NCBI GenBank assembly: GCA_934630985.1
Contig: CAKTXO010000010.1
Location: 1 to 26,526, forward strand
DNA: 26,526 nucleotides
Reading direction: 5' to 3'
From: an uncultured Oscillospiraceae bacterium
GTDB taxonomy: Bacteria; Bacillota; Clostridia; Oscillospirales; Oscillospiraceae
Of the stretch, positions 11,837-17,605 are shown piece by piece. Each line of letters begins with the position of its first letter. The stretch's first letter is position 1. The notes under the pieces were generated by a model. That model had not been told where the DNA came from, did no database searches, and worked only from the letters and a program-made list of their open reading frames with translations. Position numbers and translations under genes: made by a program.

Positions 11837-14233
11837 CTATTTTGTTCGGATATACCCGTGCGGCTGTGCATAGGGGGTTCGGTATCGTCCTTTTAGCGGT
11901 TTCCAACCGGGTAAACCTCTCAGCAGTTTGCTTACCCGCATCAAATCACGGGCGCTCAGCTTCCCCGACGCAAAGCCCAATGCCTCACATAGAAATTCTG
12001 TTGCGCTGACACGTTCTCGCCTCACAAGGGGGCTATTGGTATGCGCCTGTCCCGCAAGGAAATCTCGGCGATGGTCAAGCGGCCAATCGTCCCAATTGTC
12101 CGGGATCGGCTTTTCTATAAAGTCATGAAGTATGCCTTCCCATGCGTCAATCTCCCGGTGATCCTCCTGGATTTGTTGAGCTGCCTGCTCAGCATTTCCC
12201 GATAGGTACAGCGGCTCCCCAGAACTAAACCGGGTTACGGCCTCAGCCCATATCTGATCCCGTTCTCCGGGCAAATCGTCTATCACATTTTTGGTGCGTT
12301 CCTGTTCGTCAATATCAATAGGCCAAAAGCGCCGCCCACCGGTGGTATCTCTCAGGAAGTCTGCCACATTGGTTGTGCCGAAGAAAACGCATTGACGGGG
12401 GAACTCCCGCAGCATGTGACCATAAGCGGGTCGGTAGCGGTCTGATTGCTTGCTCAAAAAGCCCTTGATTGCCTCAACGGAAGAACGGTCAAAGGCTTGC
12501 AGTTCAGATACCTCTATGAGCCATACGCCGCGCAGCCGTTCCTCAGCTTCCTTGCCCTCAAATGTGCGTTGGCTGTCTGAAAACCATGACCCGCCCATAA
12601 TTGATAGGATTGTTGACTTAAAACGGCCTTGTTTTCCCACCAGAACGGTCATGCAGTCAAATTTACATCCAGGATTCATGATTCGTGCTACCGCCGCCAC
12701 GAACGCCTTACGGCTCACGGCACGGGTATACGGTGTGTCTGCTGCTCCAAGGTAATCAATGAACAAGGTGTCAAGCCGGGGCGTACCGTCCCATGCCAGC
12801 CCTTCCAGATAGGCCTTTACCGGGTGATAAGCTTTTTTATCCGCTGTTGCATTGACAGCTGTGTATATATCTGAAATGCTGATTTTGCCCTCAATTGTCC
12901 GCTCCATCCAAATTCGCAAGTGGTCAGAATCCGTGTCATCCCAGGGCTTTCCGTGTTCACGTTTCCATGGCAGGTTGTCAGCTTCTATGCGGTCGTGGAA
13001 AATGTCTTTTCTGAGCTTGCCCCGAAATCGGGCATCATGCTCTAAAATCAAAACGATGTTATTCAGGCTGTTTTTCAGTCCTCCCGCCTGTGTGGTGTCA
13101 AGCTGTTGTTTCCAGCTTTCATCCTCACCGGCCTCGCTTTCCAACCCGGCGAAATCAGCGGCAGCGGAGGTGGCTTCCAAATGAACCTCCGGCAGCGATA
13201 GTGCATAGTCTCGCATGGCTGTGTAGCTTGGCAGCCTACCTACCGGCGTACCAGGTGCGGCACTGTCGTCCTTATCCCCAAACTTATGCAGACGTACTAG
13301 GTCAAAGGCATTTACCAGTCGGCCACTGCAAGGGTCGGTTGCGTGGTGGCTGTAGAGGAATTTTCCACCATCATACACAACCGCACCGCCCGTGGTAGAC
13401 CCGCCTATAAAGGTATAGCGGTCGTCGGCGTTACCCGCAGATTCATATACACCGGGAATCAGCTCCGCAATGGCTCTGTGAATGCTGTAAGCACGGCAGA
13501 ACGCGCCAACGATGCCGGATTTTTCCAGCGGGTCGCCCTGCTTCTTCGCCATCTGAGAAATACGATCCTCGGCAGCGGTGACAGATCTGAGCCAATTTGC
13601 GGGATTCTTCCAATCTCCGCAGAGGACTGTGTGCATGTCAAGCCATTTGTCCACTGCTAGGAGGGGCTTATCTCCTACCCGGTATATGTATTCCCCATCG
13701 GCACTACAGGAAGGGAAGTACATCAGGCGCGCCACGTCAAAGGTGGTTGAGTCGATCCACTCCATGCTTACCCGCCACGCTGCAAGACGTGCAAGCGGCA
13801 CATATTCATCCGGGGCGGCAGTCCTGTCAAAGGGAATAACGACGCGCAGACGGGGCGCAGAGAGCCTATGCTTGCGTGTGGAGTAGATGCAATAGCTGCA
13901 CCCCAATGCTTCCACTTTGCGGATAACCTCCTCTGTTTGCCCGGATGGGATGCTATCAAAGTCGAGGGTAATAAGGTCGCGCCCTGTGACACTATCGGCC
14001 TTTCTGCGCAGCCCCTTCAGTGAGCCGCCTACAAAGCCGCCCACGTCCTTCAAATCGTCCTGCTGTGCCTTTGACAGCGCCAAATACTCAGCTTGAGCTT
14101 CGGGGCTGTGGCGGGGTGTGCTGAGCATAGCGTAGAACTCCGAAAGGAAGAGCTGTTTGGGTTCCCACTGTGTAGCTTTTCGGTTCTTGCCCACCGAAAT
14201 TGTAATTTGTCTGTCATGTGTGAGGCGGCTCAC
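11837..14233 (-). CDS. VapE-type primase-helicase of the element
   Basis: This 798-residue protein is a virulence-associated E family replication protein, common in phage satellites. The N-terminal half looks like an archaeo-eukaryotic-type primase, with an acidic catalytic-style motif LDFDS (residues 90-94) and a basic motif STRKHR (118-123). The C-terminal half is a superfamily 3-like helicase. It has the family segment LAWDGTPRLDTL (479-490), Walker A GKQGRFKST (533-541), Walker B WLIEVSE (571-577) and a GGRRFWPID stretch (632-640) for an arginine sensor. The start is GTG at 14233, preceded by AGGAAGGGG, and it overlaps the stop of the excisionase-like gene by GTGA. It probably replicates the element after excision. 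Confidence 0.9.
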   Translation of the reverse strand: MSRLTHDRQITISVGKNRKATQWEPKQLFLSEFYAMLSTPRHSPEAQAEYLALSKAQQDDLKDVGGFVGGSLKGLRRKADSVTGRDLITLDFDSIPSGQTEEVIRKVEALGCSYCIYSTRKHRLSAPRLRVVIPFDRTAAPDEYVPLARLAAWRVSMEWIDSTTFDVARLMYFPSCSADGEYIYRVGDKPLLAVDKWLDMHTVLCGDWKNPANWLRSVTAAEDRISQMAKKQGDPLEKSGIVGAFCRAYSIHRAIAELIPGVYESAGNADDRYTFIGGSTTGGAVVYDGGKFLYSHHATDPCSGRLVNAFDLVRLHKFGDKDDSAAPGTPVGRLPSYTAMRDYALSLPEVHLEATSAAADFAGLESEAGEDESWKQQLDTTQAGGLKNSLNNIVLILEHDARFRGKLRKDIFHDRIEADNLPWKREHGKPWDDTDSDHLRIWMERTIEGKISISDIYTAVNATADKKAYHPVKAYLEGLAWDGTPRLDTLFIDYLGAADTPYTRAVSRKAFVAAVARIMNPGCKFDCMTVLVGKQGRFKSTILSIMGGSWFSDSQRTFEGKEAEERLRGVWLIEVSELQAFDRSSVEAIKGFLSKQSDRYRPAYGHMLREFPRQCVFFGTTNVADFLRDTTGGRRFWPIDIDEQERTKNVIDDLPGERDQIWAEAVTRFSSGEPLYLSGNAEQAAQQIQEDHREIDAWEGILHDFIEKPIPDNWDDWPLDHRRDFLAGQAHTNSPLVRRERVSATEFLCEALGFASGKLSARDLMRVSKLLRGLPGWKPLKGRYRTPYAQPHGYIRTK

Positions 14234-14442
14234 AGAACCGCCCCTTCCTGTACCTGTTTACTTGCCCACTCGGTTAAGTCCTTGCGAGGAATCAGAATTT
14301 TGCGGCCAGTCCGAAAACAGGGAAATCCAGTTAAGTGTGTCCAGCTTAGCAGCGTCGGGCGGCTGACGCGCATTAGCTCAGCAGCCTCCTGGACAGTCAG
14401 AATGATGCTTTCGCTTGTGTTCGTTCTCTTCTGCTCTGTCAT
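14230..14442 (-). CDS. Excisionase/AlpA-like HTH protein
   Basis: The 70-residue product contains a MerR-like winged helix: LTVQEAAELMRVSRPTLLSW, then RTGRKILIPRKDLTEW. This is the standard layout of excisionase and AlpA-type regulators. In phage satellites such proteins activate or direct excision. Its start overlaps the end of the upstream small HTH gene by ATGA, and its stop overlaps the GTG of the primase gene, so three genes are translationally coupled. Whether it acts as the recombination directionality factor, as a transcription regulator, or both, cannot be told from sequence. Confidence 0.88.
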   Translation of the reverse strand: MTEQKRTNTSESIILTVQEAAELMRVSRPTLLSWTHLTGFPCFRTGRKILIPRKDLTEWASKQVQEGAVL

Positions 14443-14627
14443 TTCACCACAGCCTTTCCAGTATTCAGGGCAGCAATGGCAGCCTGAACACGCTCTAACC
14501 GTTCGCCGGTCAGCTCATGCCGCAGCCAGATGCAAAAGGTTGCCGGGCTGATACCGATTTCCTCAGCTACTTGCCAATACCGAAAGCCTGCCTGCTCAAT
14601 CGCCCTACGAATATTTTTGTTTTTCAA
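14439..14627 (-). CDS. Small helix-turn-helix protein of the element
   Basis: The 62-residue product (MKNKNIRRAIEQAGFRYWQVAEEIGISPATF) resembles the small HTH proteins widespread in Firmicute prophages and satellites, in which the segment YWQVAEEIGI-SPATFCIWL forms the DNA-binding helices. It starts with TTG, preceded by AAGGAGG at good spacing. It is the first leftward gene after the control region and is coupled by ATGA overlap to the excisionase-like gene. Confidence 0.82.
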   Translation of the reverse strand: MKNKNIRRAIEQAGFRYWQVAEEIGISPATFCIWLRHELTGERLERVQAAIAALNTGKAVVK

Positions 14628-14651
14628 GTTGTTTCCCTCCTTGTGTTTGTG

Positions 14652-14731
14652 TTGACATTATTATAATTTTGAACTATAATTCAGTACAGATAAAAATAAA
14701 TCAGTACAAAAATAATATTTTGTACTGATTT
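14652..14731. promoter_or_regulatory. Divergent control region: promoter and three-half-site operator
   Basis: A perfect promoter for the rightward repressor gene (TTGACA 14652-14657, 17 bases, TATAAT 14675-14680) is followed by TCAGTACA at 14681 and 14701 and its complement TGTACTGA at 14721. The three half-sites start exactly 20 bases apart. The last two are the core of a perfect 14-bp inverted repeat (14698-14711 with 14718-14731). A leftward TATAAT-like box lies within 14660-14670. Repressor bound here would cover both promoters. Confidence 0.85.
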
Positions 14732-14748
14732 GAAGATGGGAGGTTACC

Positions 14749-15354
14749 ATGAGCAAGAATATGCTGACAGAAGAAGAGAGAAGCCGTCGTATGCTTATGG
14801 GTATGCGGATAAAGGAGTTCAGAAAACAAAAAGGCTGGTCGCAGGAAAAGTGCGCCGAAGAGCTGGGAGTAAGTGACCTGACGATTCGGCGGTTAGAGCT
14901 GAACGCTGACCGAAAACACCGCGGAGAATATCCGGCAACCAAAAAGACTGCGCGAAAACTCGAAGAAAGAACGGAAATTTTCTGGAAATATTGGTTTGGC
15001 GAGACTGACTATACAGATGAATCCCAATACAAGGAAGCATTGCAAGATTGGGCTGACCGGGAGCAGGGTGAGTCAGAAGCCTTGGCTGAAATGGATCGGG
15101 AGTATGAACAGCGAGCCAATCGATACAGTGGCCTGTTTTCTATGATTGGGTATCAATACGAGAACATAGAACACACGGTGGCATATGATATGGCGGGATT
15201 GACGGGAGAAGCCCCAATCGGGCCGCATAATTTAACGCGGGTTGGTGGAAATAATAGGAAGGTAAATCTCTCAGATACGCAACTGGAAAGCCTGATTGCA
15301 TACCTCAAAAAGCAGATGGATTTTGTGATATTTGATTTAACCACTCAGGCATAG
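14749..15354 (+). CDS. XRE-family repressor of the element
   Basis: The 201-residue protein begins with an XRE helix-turn-helix (residues about 18-55: MRIKEFRKQKGWSQEKCAEE, then LGVSDLTIRRLE) followed by a long uncharacterised C-terminal part with no peptidase motif that I can identify. GGGAGG precedes the ATG. It is transcribed divergently from the leftward replication genes across a symmetric operator region, the standard arrangement of a lysogeny-type switch. Lacking a visible Ser-Lys protease domain, it may be relieved by a helper-phage protein rather than by RecA-stimulated cleavage, as in known satellites; that is inference. Confidence 0.85.
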   Translation: MSKNMLTEEERSRRMLMGMRIKEFRKQKGWSQEKCAEELGVSDLTIRRLELNADRKHRGEYPATKKTARKLEERTEIFWKYWFGETDYTDESQYKEALQDWADREQGESEALAEMDREYEQRANRYSGLFSMIGYQYENIEHTVAYDMAGLTGEAPIGPHNLTRVGGNNRKVNLSDTQLESLIAYLKKQMDFVIFDLTTQA

Positions 15355-15429
15355 TTGTAGCGGCGGCATACATCGCAGGTTTACCGGGAACAGAAAAGCC
15401 CTCCCGCACTTTGGTGGAAGGAGCCAAAA

Positions 15430-15452
15430 GTTTTCCCATATTTTTTCCCATA
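15430..15452 (+). repeat. Candidate integrase arm site, right copy
   Basis: This is an exact second copy of the 23-base sequence at 8009-8031, in the same orientation. It lies 116 bases before attR, close to the 108 bases separating the left copy from attL. Confidence 0.75.
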
Positions 15453-15458
15453 CAAGCA

Positions 15459-15487
15459 TTGACAATTGTATATCCGTAAATTATAAT
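15459..15487 (+). promoter_or_regulatory. Outward-facing consensus promoter at the right end
   Basis: TTGACA (15459-15464), exactly 17 bases, and TATAAT (15482-15487) match the sigma-A consensus fully. It reads out of the element across attR toward tRNA-Ser(TGA). No protein gene follows before attR, so the product may be a short RNA or simply readthrough into the tRNA. Confidence 0.75.
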
Positions 15488-15568
15488 TGTTGACCGTAAG
15501 GCGTAAAGCCTGTGGCGAAATGATGGGCTATTTGTTTAGTTTTACTGCTATTTACGATAGCTGGATAA

Positions 15569-15591
15569 TTCAAATCCCTCTCACTCCGCCA
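15569..15591 (+). repeat. attR: 23-bp attachment core
   Basis: This is the displaced original 3' end of tRNA-Ser(GCT), identical to 7878-7900 and separated from any 5' tRNA half. It marks the right boundary of the element; the bases just outside (AGCTGGATAA to the left and CAGATC to the right) do not match the left copy's flanks. Confidence 0.93.
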
Positions 15592-15598
15592 CAGATCA

Positions 15599-15620
15599 CC
15601 GCCGTTTCGGCGGTTTTTCT
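15599..15620 (+). terminator. Original chromosomal terminator of tRNA-Ser(GCT)
   Basis: CCGCCG (15599-15604) and CGGCGG (15608-15613) with a TTT loop are followed by TTTTTCT. It lies 8 bases after attR, where the terminator of the uninterrupted tRNA gene would have been before integration. Confidence 0.82.
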
Positions 15621-15626
15621 GTATCC

Positions 15627-15715
15627 GGAGAGATGTCCGAGTGGTTTAAGGAGCCAGTCTTGAAAACTGGTGATGGGGCAACCCACCGTGGGTTCGAATC
15701 CCACTCTCTCCGCCA
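15627..15715 (+). tRNA. tRNA-Ser(TGA)
   Basis: This 89-nt class II tRNA has acceptor GGAGAGA/TCTCTCC, anticodon stem CCAGT/ACTGG with loop CTTGAAA (anticodon TGA at 15661-15663), a long variable arm, T-loop TTCGAAT and an encoded CCA. It lies only 6 bases beyond the terminator of the upstream tRNA-Ser and has no promoter of its own in that gap; its transcription may depend on readthrough from the element or on a weak promoter I cannot see. Confidence 0.97.
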
Positions 15716-15772
15716 AAAGAGCAGCACCCCCGCAGGGGTGCTGCTCTTTTGACGCAGAGATGGGATTCGAAA
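15691..15772. repeat. Inverted partial duplication of the tRNA-Ser 3' end with terminator
   Basis: The tRNA's CCA end and following bases form a perfect 16-bp terminator stem (15715-15730 with 15735-15750, CGCA loop, T-run at the end). The match continues imperfectly past it. The bases 15751-15772, read inverted, give a T-arm-like TTCGAATCCCA and a TCTCTGCG acceptor-like strand matching 15693-15714 of the real tRNA, with one gap and a few substitutions. Confidence 0.75.
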
Positions 15773-15798
15773 GGACGTCCCCGGGCCTTGGCCCCGGG

Positions 15799-15825
15799 AA
15801 AAAAGTGTCCTGTGGACACTTTTTT
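15799..15825. terminator. Symmetric hairpin with A and T tails
   Basis: AAAAAAGTGTCC (15799-15810) and GGACACTTTTTT (15814-15825) form a perfect 12-bp stem around TGT that can terminate in both directions. A GC-rich near-palindrome (CCCGGGCC TT GGCCCCGGG) lies immediately before it. The whole stretch 15716-15963 is hairpin-rich and holds no gene that I can support. Confidence 0.75.
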
Positions 15826-15902
15826 AGTCCGTGGGAGAATCCTTGGCTTTCCGAACGCAGTCCGTAGGACTGTGGGCGGAAAGGCAAATGTTCTATAGTA
15901 AG

Positions 15903-15926
15903 GAGCACCCCCATCCGAGGGTGCTC
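15903..15926. terminator. Hairpin downstream of the HAD phosphatase gene
   Basis: GAGCACCC (15903-15910) pairs with GGGTGCTC (15919-15926). It lies about 70 bases past the leftward HAD gene and is partly similar to the tRNA-Ser(TGA) terminator stem. Its terminator role is plausible rather than clear, since T-runs are weak on the minus strand. Confidence 0.5.
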
Positions 15927-15944
15927 AAATTATTATACCACATT

Positions 15945-15963
15945 CCACTGGTTCGCAATGACA
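15945..15963 (-). repeat. Dispersed 19-bp repeat, copy 2 (inverted)
   Basis: This is an exact inverted match to 4779-4797. It lies at the edge of the hairpin-rich region, just before the HAD gene's 3' end. Confidence 0.7.
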
Positions 15964-15996
15964 GTGCATATGCTATGGGGGATCTTCCTGTAATAT

Positions 15997-16638
15997 TTAC
16001 ATCCCCCGAATGAGCCCAATCAACTCATCCATCGTCTCCGCAATCCCCACAGCCCCGGCCTCTTCCATTTCTTCCACCTTCCCGTACCCCCAGCCAACGC
16101 CGATGGCGGGAATCCCGTGAGCCTTGGCGCCGAGAATGTCGTATTTCGTATCGCCCACCATGACCATGTCTTCTTTGGCTCCGCTGCTCTCCAGCAGATA
16201 GGCGATCACCGCGTCCTTGGTGCTCCGGCTGCTGTCGATGGAGGCTCCGCAGATCCGGTGAAAATACTTGGCAAGATCAAATTTCTCCAGAATGGTCACG
16301 GACATTTCCTCCGGCTTGGAGGTGGCCACATACAGCGTATACCCCTCTGCCCGCAGCTTTTCCAGCAGCTCCCGAATGCCGGGATAGGGGGTATTTTCAA
16401 ACATGCCCGTGGGGATGTACCGGCTCCGGTAGACCCGGATGGCCTCATCGGCCTGGTCGGTAGGCACGCCAAAGCGGATGAAGGAATCCCGCAGGGGCGG
16501 GCCTACAAAGGTGCGCATATCCGCATAAGAGGGAATGGGCAGCCCGAAGTGCCGTAAAGCCAGGGTGGCGCAGTTGATGATGCCTTCGCCGGAATCGGTG
16601 AGGGTGCCATCCAAATCAAATAAAATTGTCTTTTTCAT
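15997..16638 (-). CDS. HAD-superfamily phosphatase (phosphoglycolate phosphatase-like)
   Basis: The 213-residue enzyme is a HAD hydrolase of the Gph/PGMB group. Motif I is DLDGTLTDSGEG (residues 8-19), with nucleophile Asp8 and acid/base Asp10. A helical cap domain spans about 20-85. Motif II is YVATSKPEE and motif IV is VMVGDTKYDILGAKAHG. The substrate cannot be read from sequence; phosphoglycolate, other sugar phosphates or pyrophosphate are all possible. I chose the ATG at 16638 with AAAGGA upstream, because longer upstream readings lie inside the radical SAM gene. The radical SAM stop is only 4 bases before this start, so the pair is an operon. Confidence 0.9.
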   Translation of the reverse strand: MKKTILFDLDGTLTDSGEGIINCATLALRHFGLPIPSYADMRTFVGPPLRDSFIRFGVPTDQADEAIRVYRSRYIPTGMFENTPYPGIRELLEKLRAEGYTLYVATSKPEEMSVTILEKFDLAKYFHRICGASIDSSRSTKDAVIAYLLESSGAKEDMVMVGDTKYDILGAKAHGIPAIGVGWGYGKVEEMEEAGAVGIAETMDELIGLIRGM

Positions 16639-16642
16639 ATGC

Positions 16643-17482
16643 CTATCCTTTCTGAAACCGTCGGGCGTAGCCGCAGCTTCGGCACAAAGGCTCCACAGCG
16701 ATTCCCTGGGAAAAGCCCTCATACAGCGCTGCCGCCCGTGGTGTGGCCAGAATTTCTTCCAGCGGTGTCTCCAGCAGATTTCCCAGGGGAATATCCCCCT
16801 CGTGATCCAGACAGCAGGGCACCACCGTCCCGTCCCAGAGCACTCCAATCTGATCCCGAAGCCCGTAACAGAACCGCACGCCTGTTTTGGCCTTGCCCAG
16901 CTCCGGCCAGTCGAATTTCTCCCCGTGCTCCAGATAGACCCGATTTCCGATCCGGGTTCCCTTCCGCTCCACGACCCACTCCCCGGGAAAGGTGCGGTGC
17001 ATGGCCGAGAGAATTGCCTGGTTCTGAGAATCCGCGCCGCCCTGGTTCCACAGCCGGTAGACCACAAGAACCTTCCCCTGGGCAGCCTGACCGAAGGCAA
17101 AGCACTGTTCCAGATAGGTTTCAAAGGGAATGGAAAGATCGTTGGCCTCAAAGGCGTGGAGCGACACATTCACCTTGTGCAGGGCAGGGGAGCGGAGCAG
17201 CACCTCCTGCCGGTTTTCCAGCAGGGTTCCGTTGGTGGTGAGAATCACCCGGAATCCGGCTTCTCCTGCCAGCGCCAGAAACCGTTCCAGCTCCGGATGA
17301 CACAGAGGCTCTCCCATCAGGTGAAAGTACAAATAGTCCGTGTAGGGCGCCAGTCTGGAAAGCACCTGGCTGAAGGCTTCCTCTGTCATCCGTCCGGGAG
17401 CCCTGCGGGTACCGGGACAAAACCCGCAGCGCAGATTGCACAGGTTGGAGATTTCCACATATGCTTTTTGAAATCGCTTCAT
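16643..17482 (-). CDS. Radical SAM protein with SPASM-like C-terminus
   Basis: The 279-residue protein binds a 4Fe-4S cluster through CNLRCGFC (CX3CX2C, near residues 14-21) and would cleave S-adenosylmethionine to a radical. The segment FHLMGEPLCHPELERF matches the GGE-type motif of the family. The C-terminal region, WDGTVVPCCLDHEGDIPLGN and then CRSCGYA, is a short SPASM-like module that would hold an auxiliary cluster. Such proteins modify peptides, sulfatases or small molecules. No precursor peptide gene is visible beside it, so the substrate is unknown. GGAAGGAG precedes the ATG. It is cotranscribed with the HAD phosphatase. Confidence 0.88.
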   Translation of the reverse strand: MKRFQKAYVEISNLCNLRCGFCPGTRRAPGRMTEEAFSQVLSRLAPYTDYLYFHLMGEPLCHPELERFLALAGEAGFRVILTTNGTLLENRQEVLLRSPALHKVNVSLHAFEANDLSIPFETYLEQCFAFGQAAQGKVLVVYRLWNQGGADSQNQAILSAMHRTFPGEWVVERKGTRIGNRVYLEHGEKFDWPELGKAKTGVRFCYGLRDQIGVLWDGTVVPCCLDHEGDIPLGNLLETPLEEILATPRAAALYEGFSQGIAVEPLCRSCGYARRFQKG

Positions 17483-17543
17483 AGCTTTCTCCTTCCGTGT
17501 TCTCCGGAAAAGCATATCATAGGACGGCCTGAAAAGCAATGGG

Positions 17544-17572
17544 TTGTTTTTTTCGGCAAACTGTGCTAAGAT
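17544..17572 (+). promoter_or_regulatory. Promoter of the MATE exporter
   Basis: TTGTTT (17544-17549), 17 bases, and TAAGAT (17567-17572) with extended TGC, 33 bases before the start codon. Confidence 0.65.
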
Positions 17573-17605
17573 TTTAACATCATCGACTTGTAATGAGGTT
17601 ATTCT

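Larger units (their letters stand above)
7878..15591. mobile_element. 7.7-kb tRNA-Ser-integrated element, satellite-like (PICI/IME type)
   Basis: The element is delimited by the 23-bp direct repeat. It contains a tyrosine integrase, small hypothetical genes, a ribbon-helix-helix-like protein, three tRNA-like RNAs, a phage-type regulator, a VapE-type primase-helicase, an excisionase-like HTH, a second small HTH and a divergent XRE repressor. This combination is typical of phage satellites such as PICIs or of small integrative elements that replicate after excision. No relaxase, type IV secretion, terminase, capsid or tail gene is visible, so transfer would depend on a helper. Two genes use GTG or TTG starts, unlike most neighbours. 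Confidence 0.9.

Noticed and set aside
14698..14731. The 14-bp-arm palindrome as a transcription terminator
   Set aside because: It lies between divergent promoters and start codons, is AT-rich in the arms, and shares half-sites with a nearby copy, which fits an operator.
15570..15914. A minus-strand frame reading ERVGFEPTVGCP across tRNA-Ser(TGA)
   Set aside because: This is the familiar false protein produced by translating the antisense of a serine tRNA gene.
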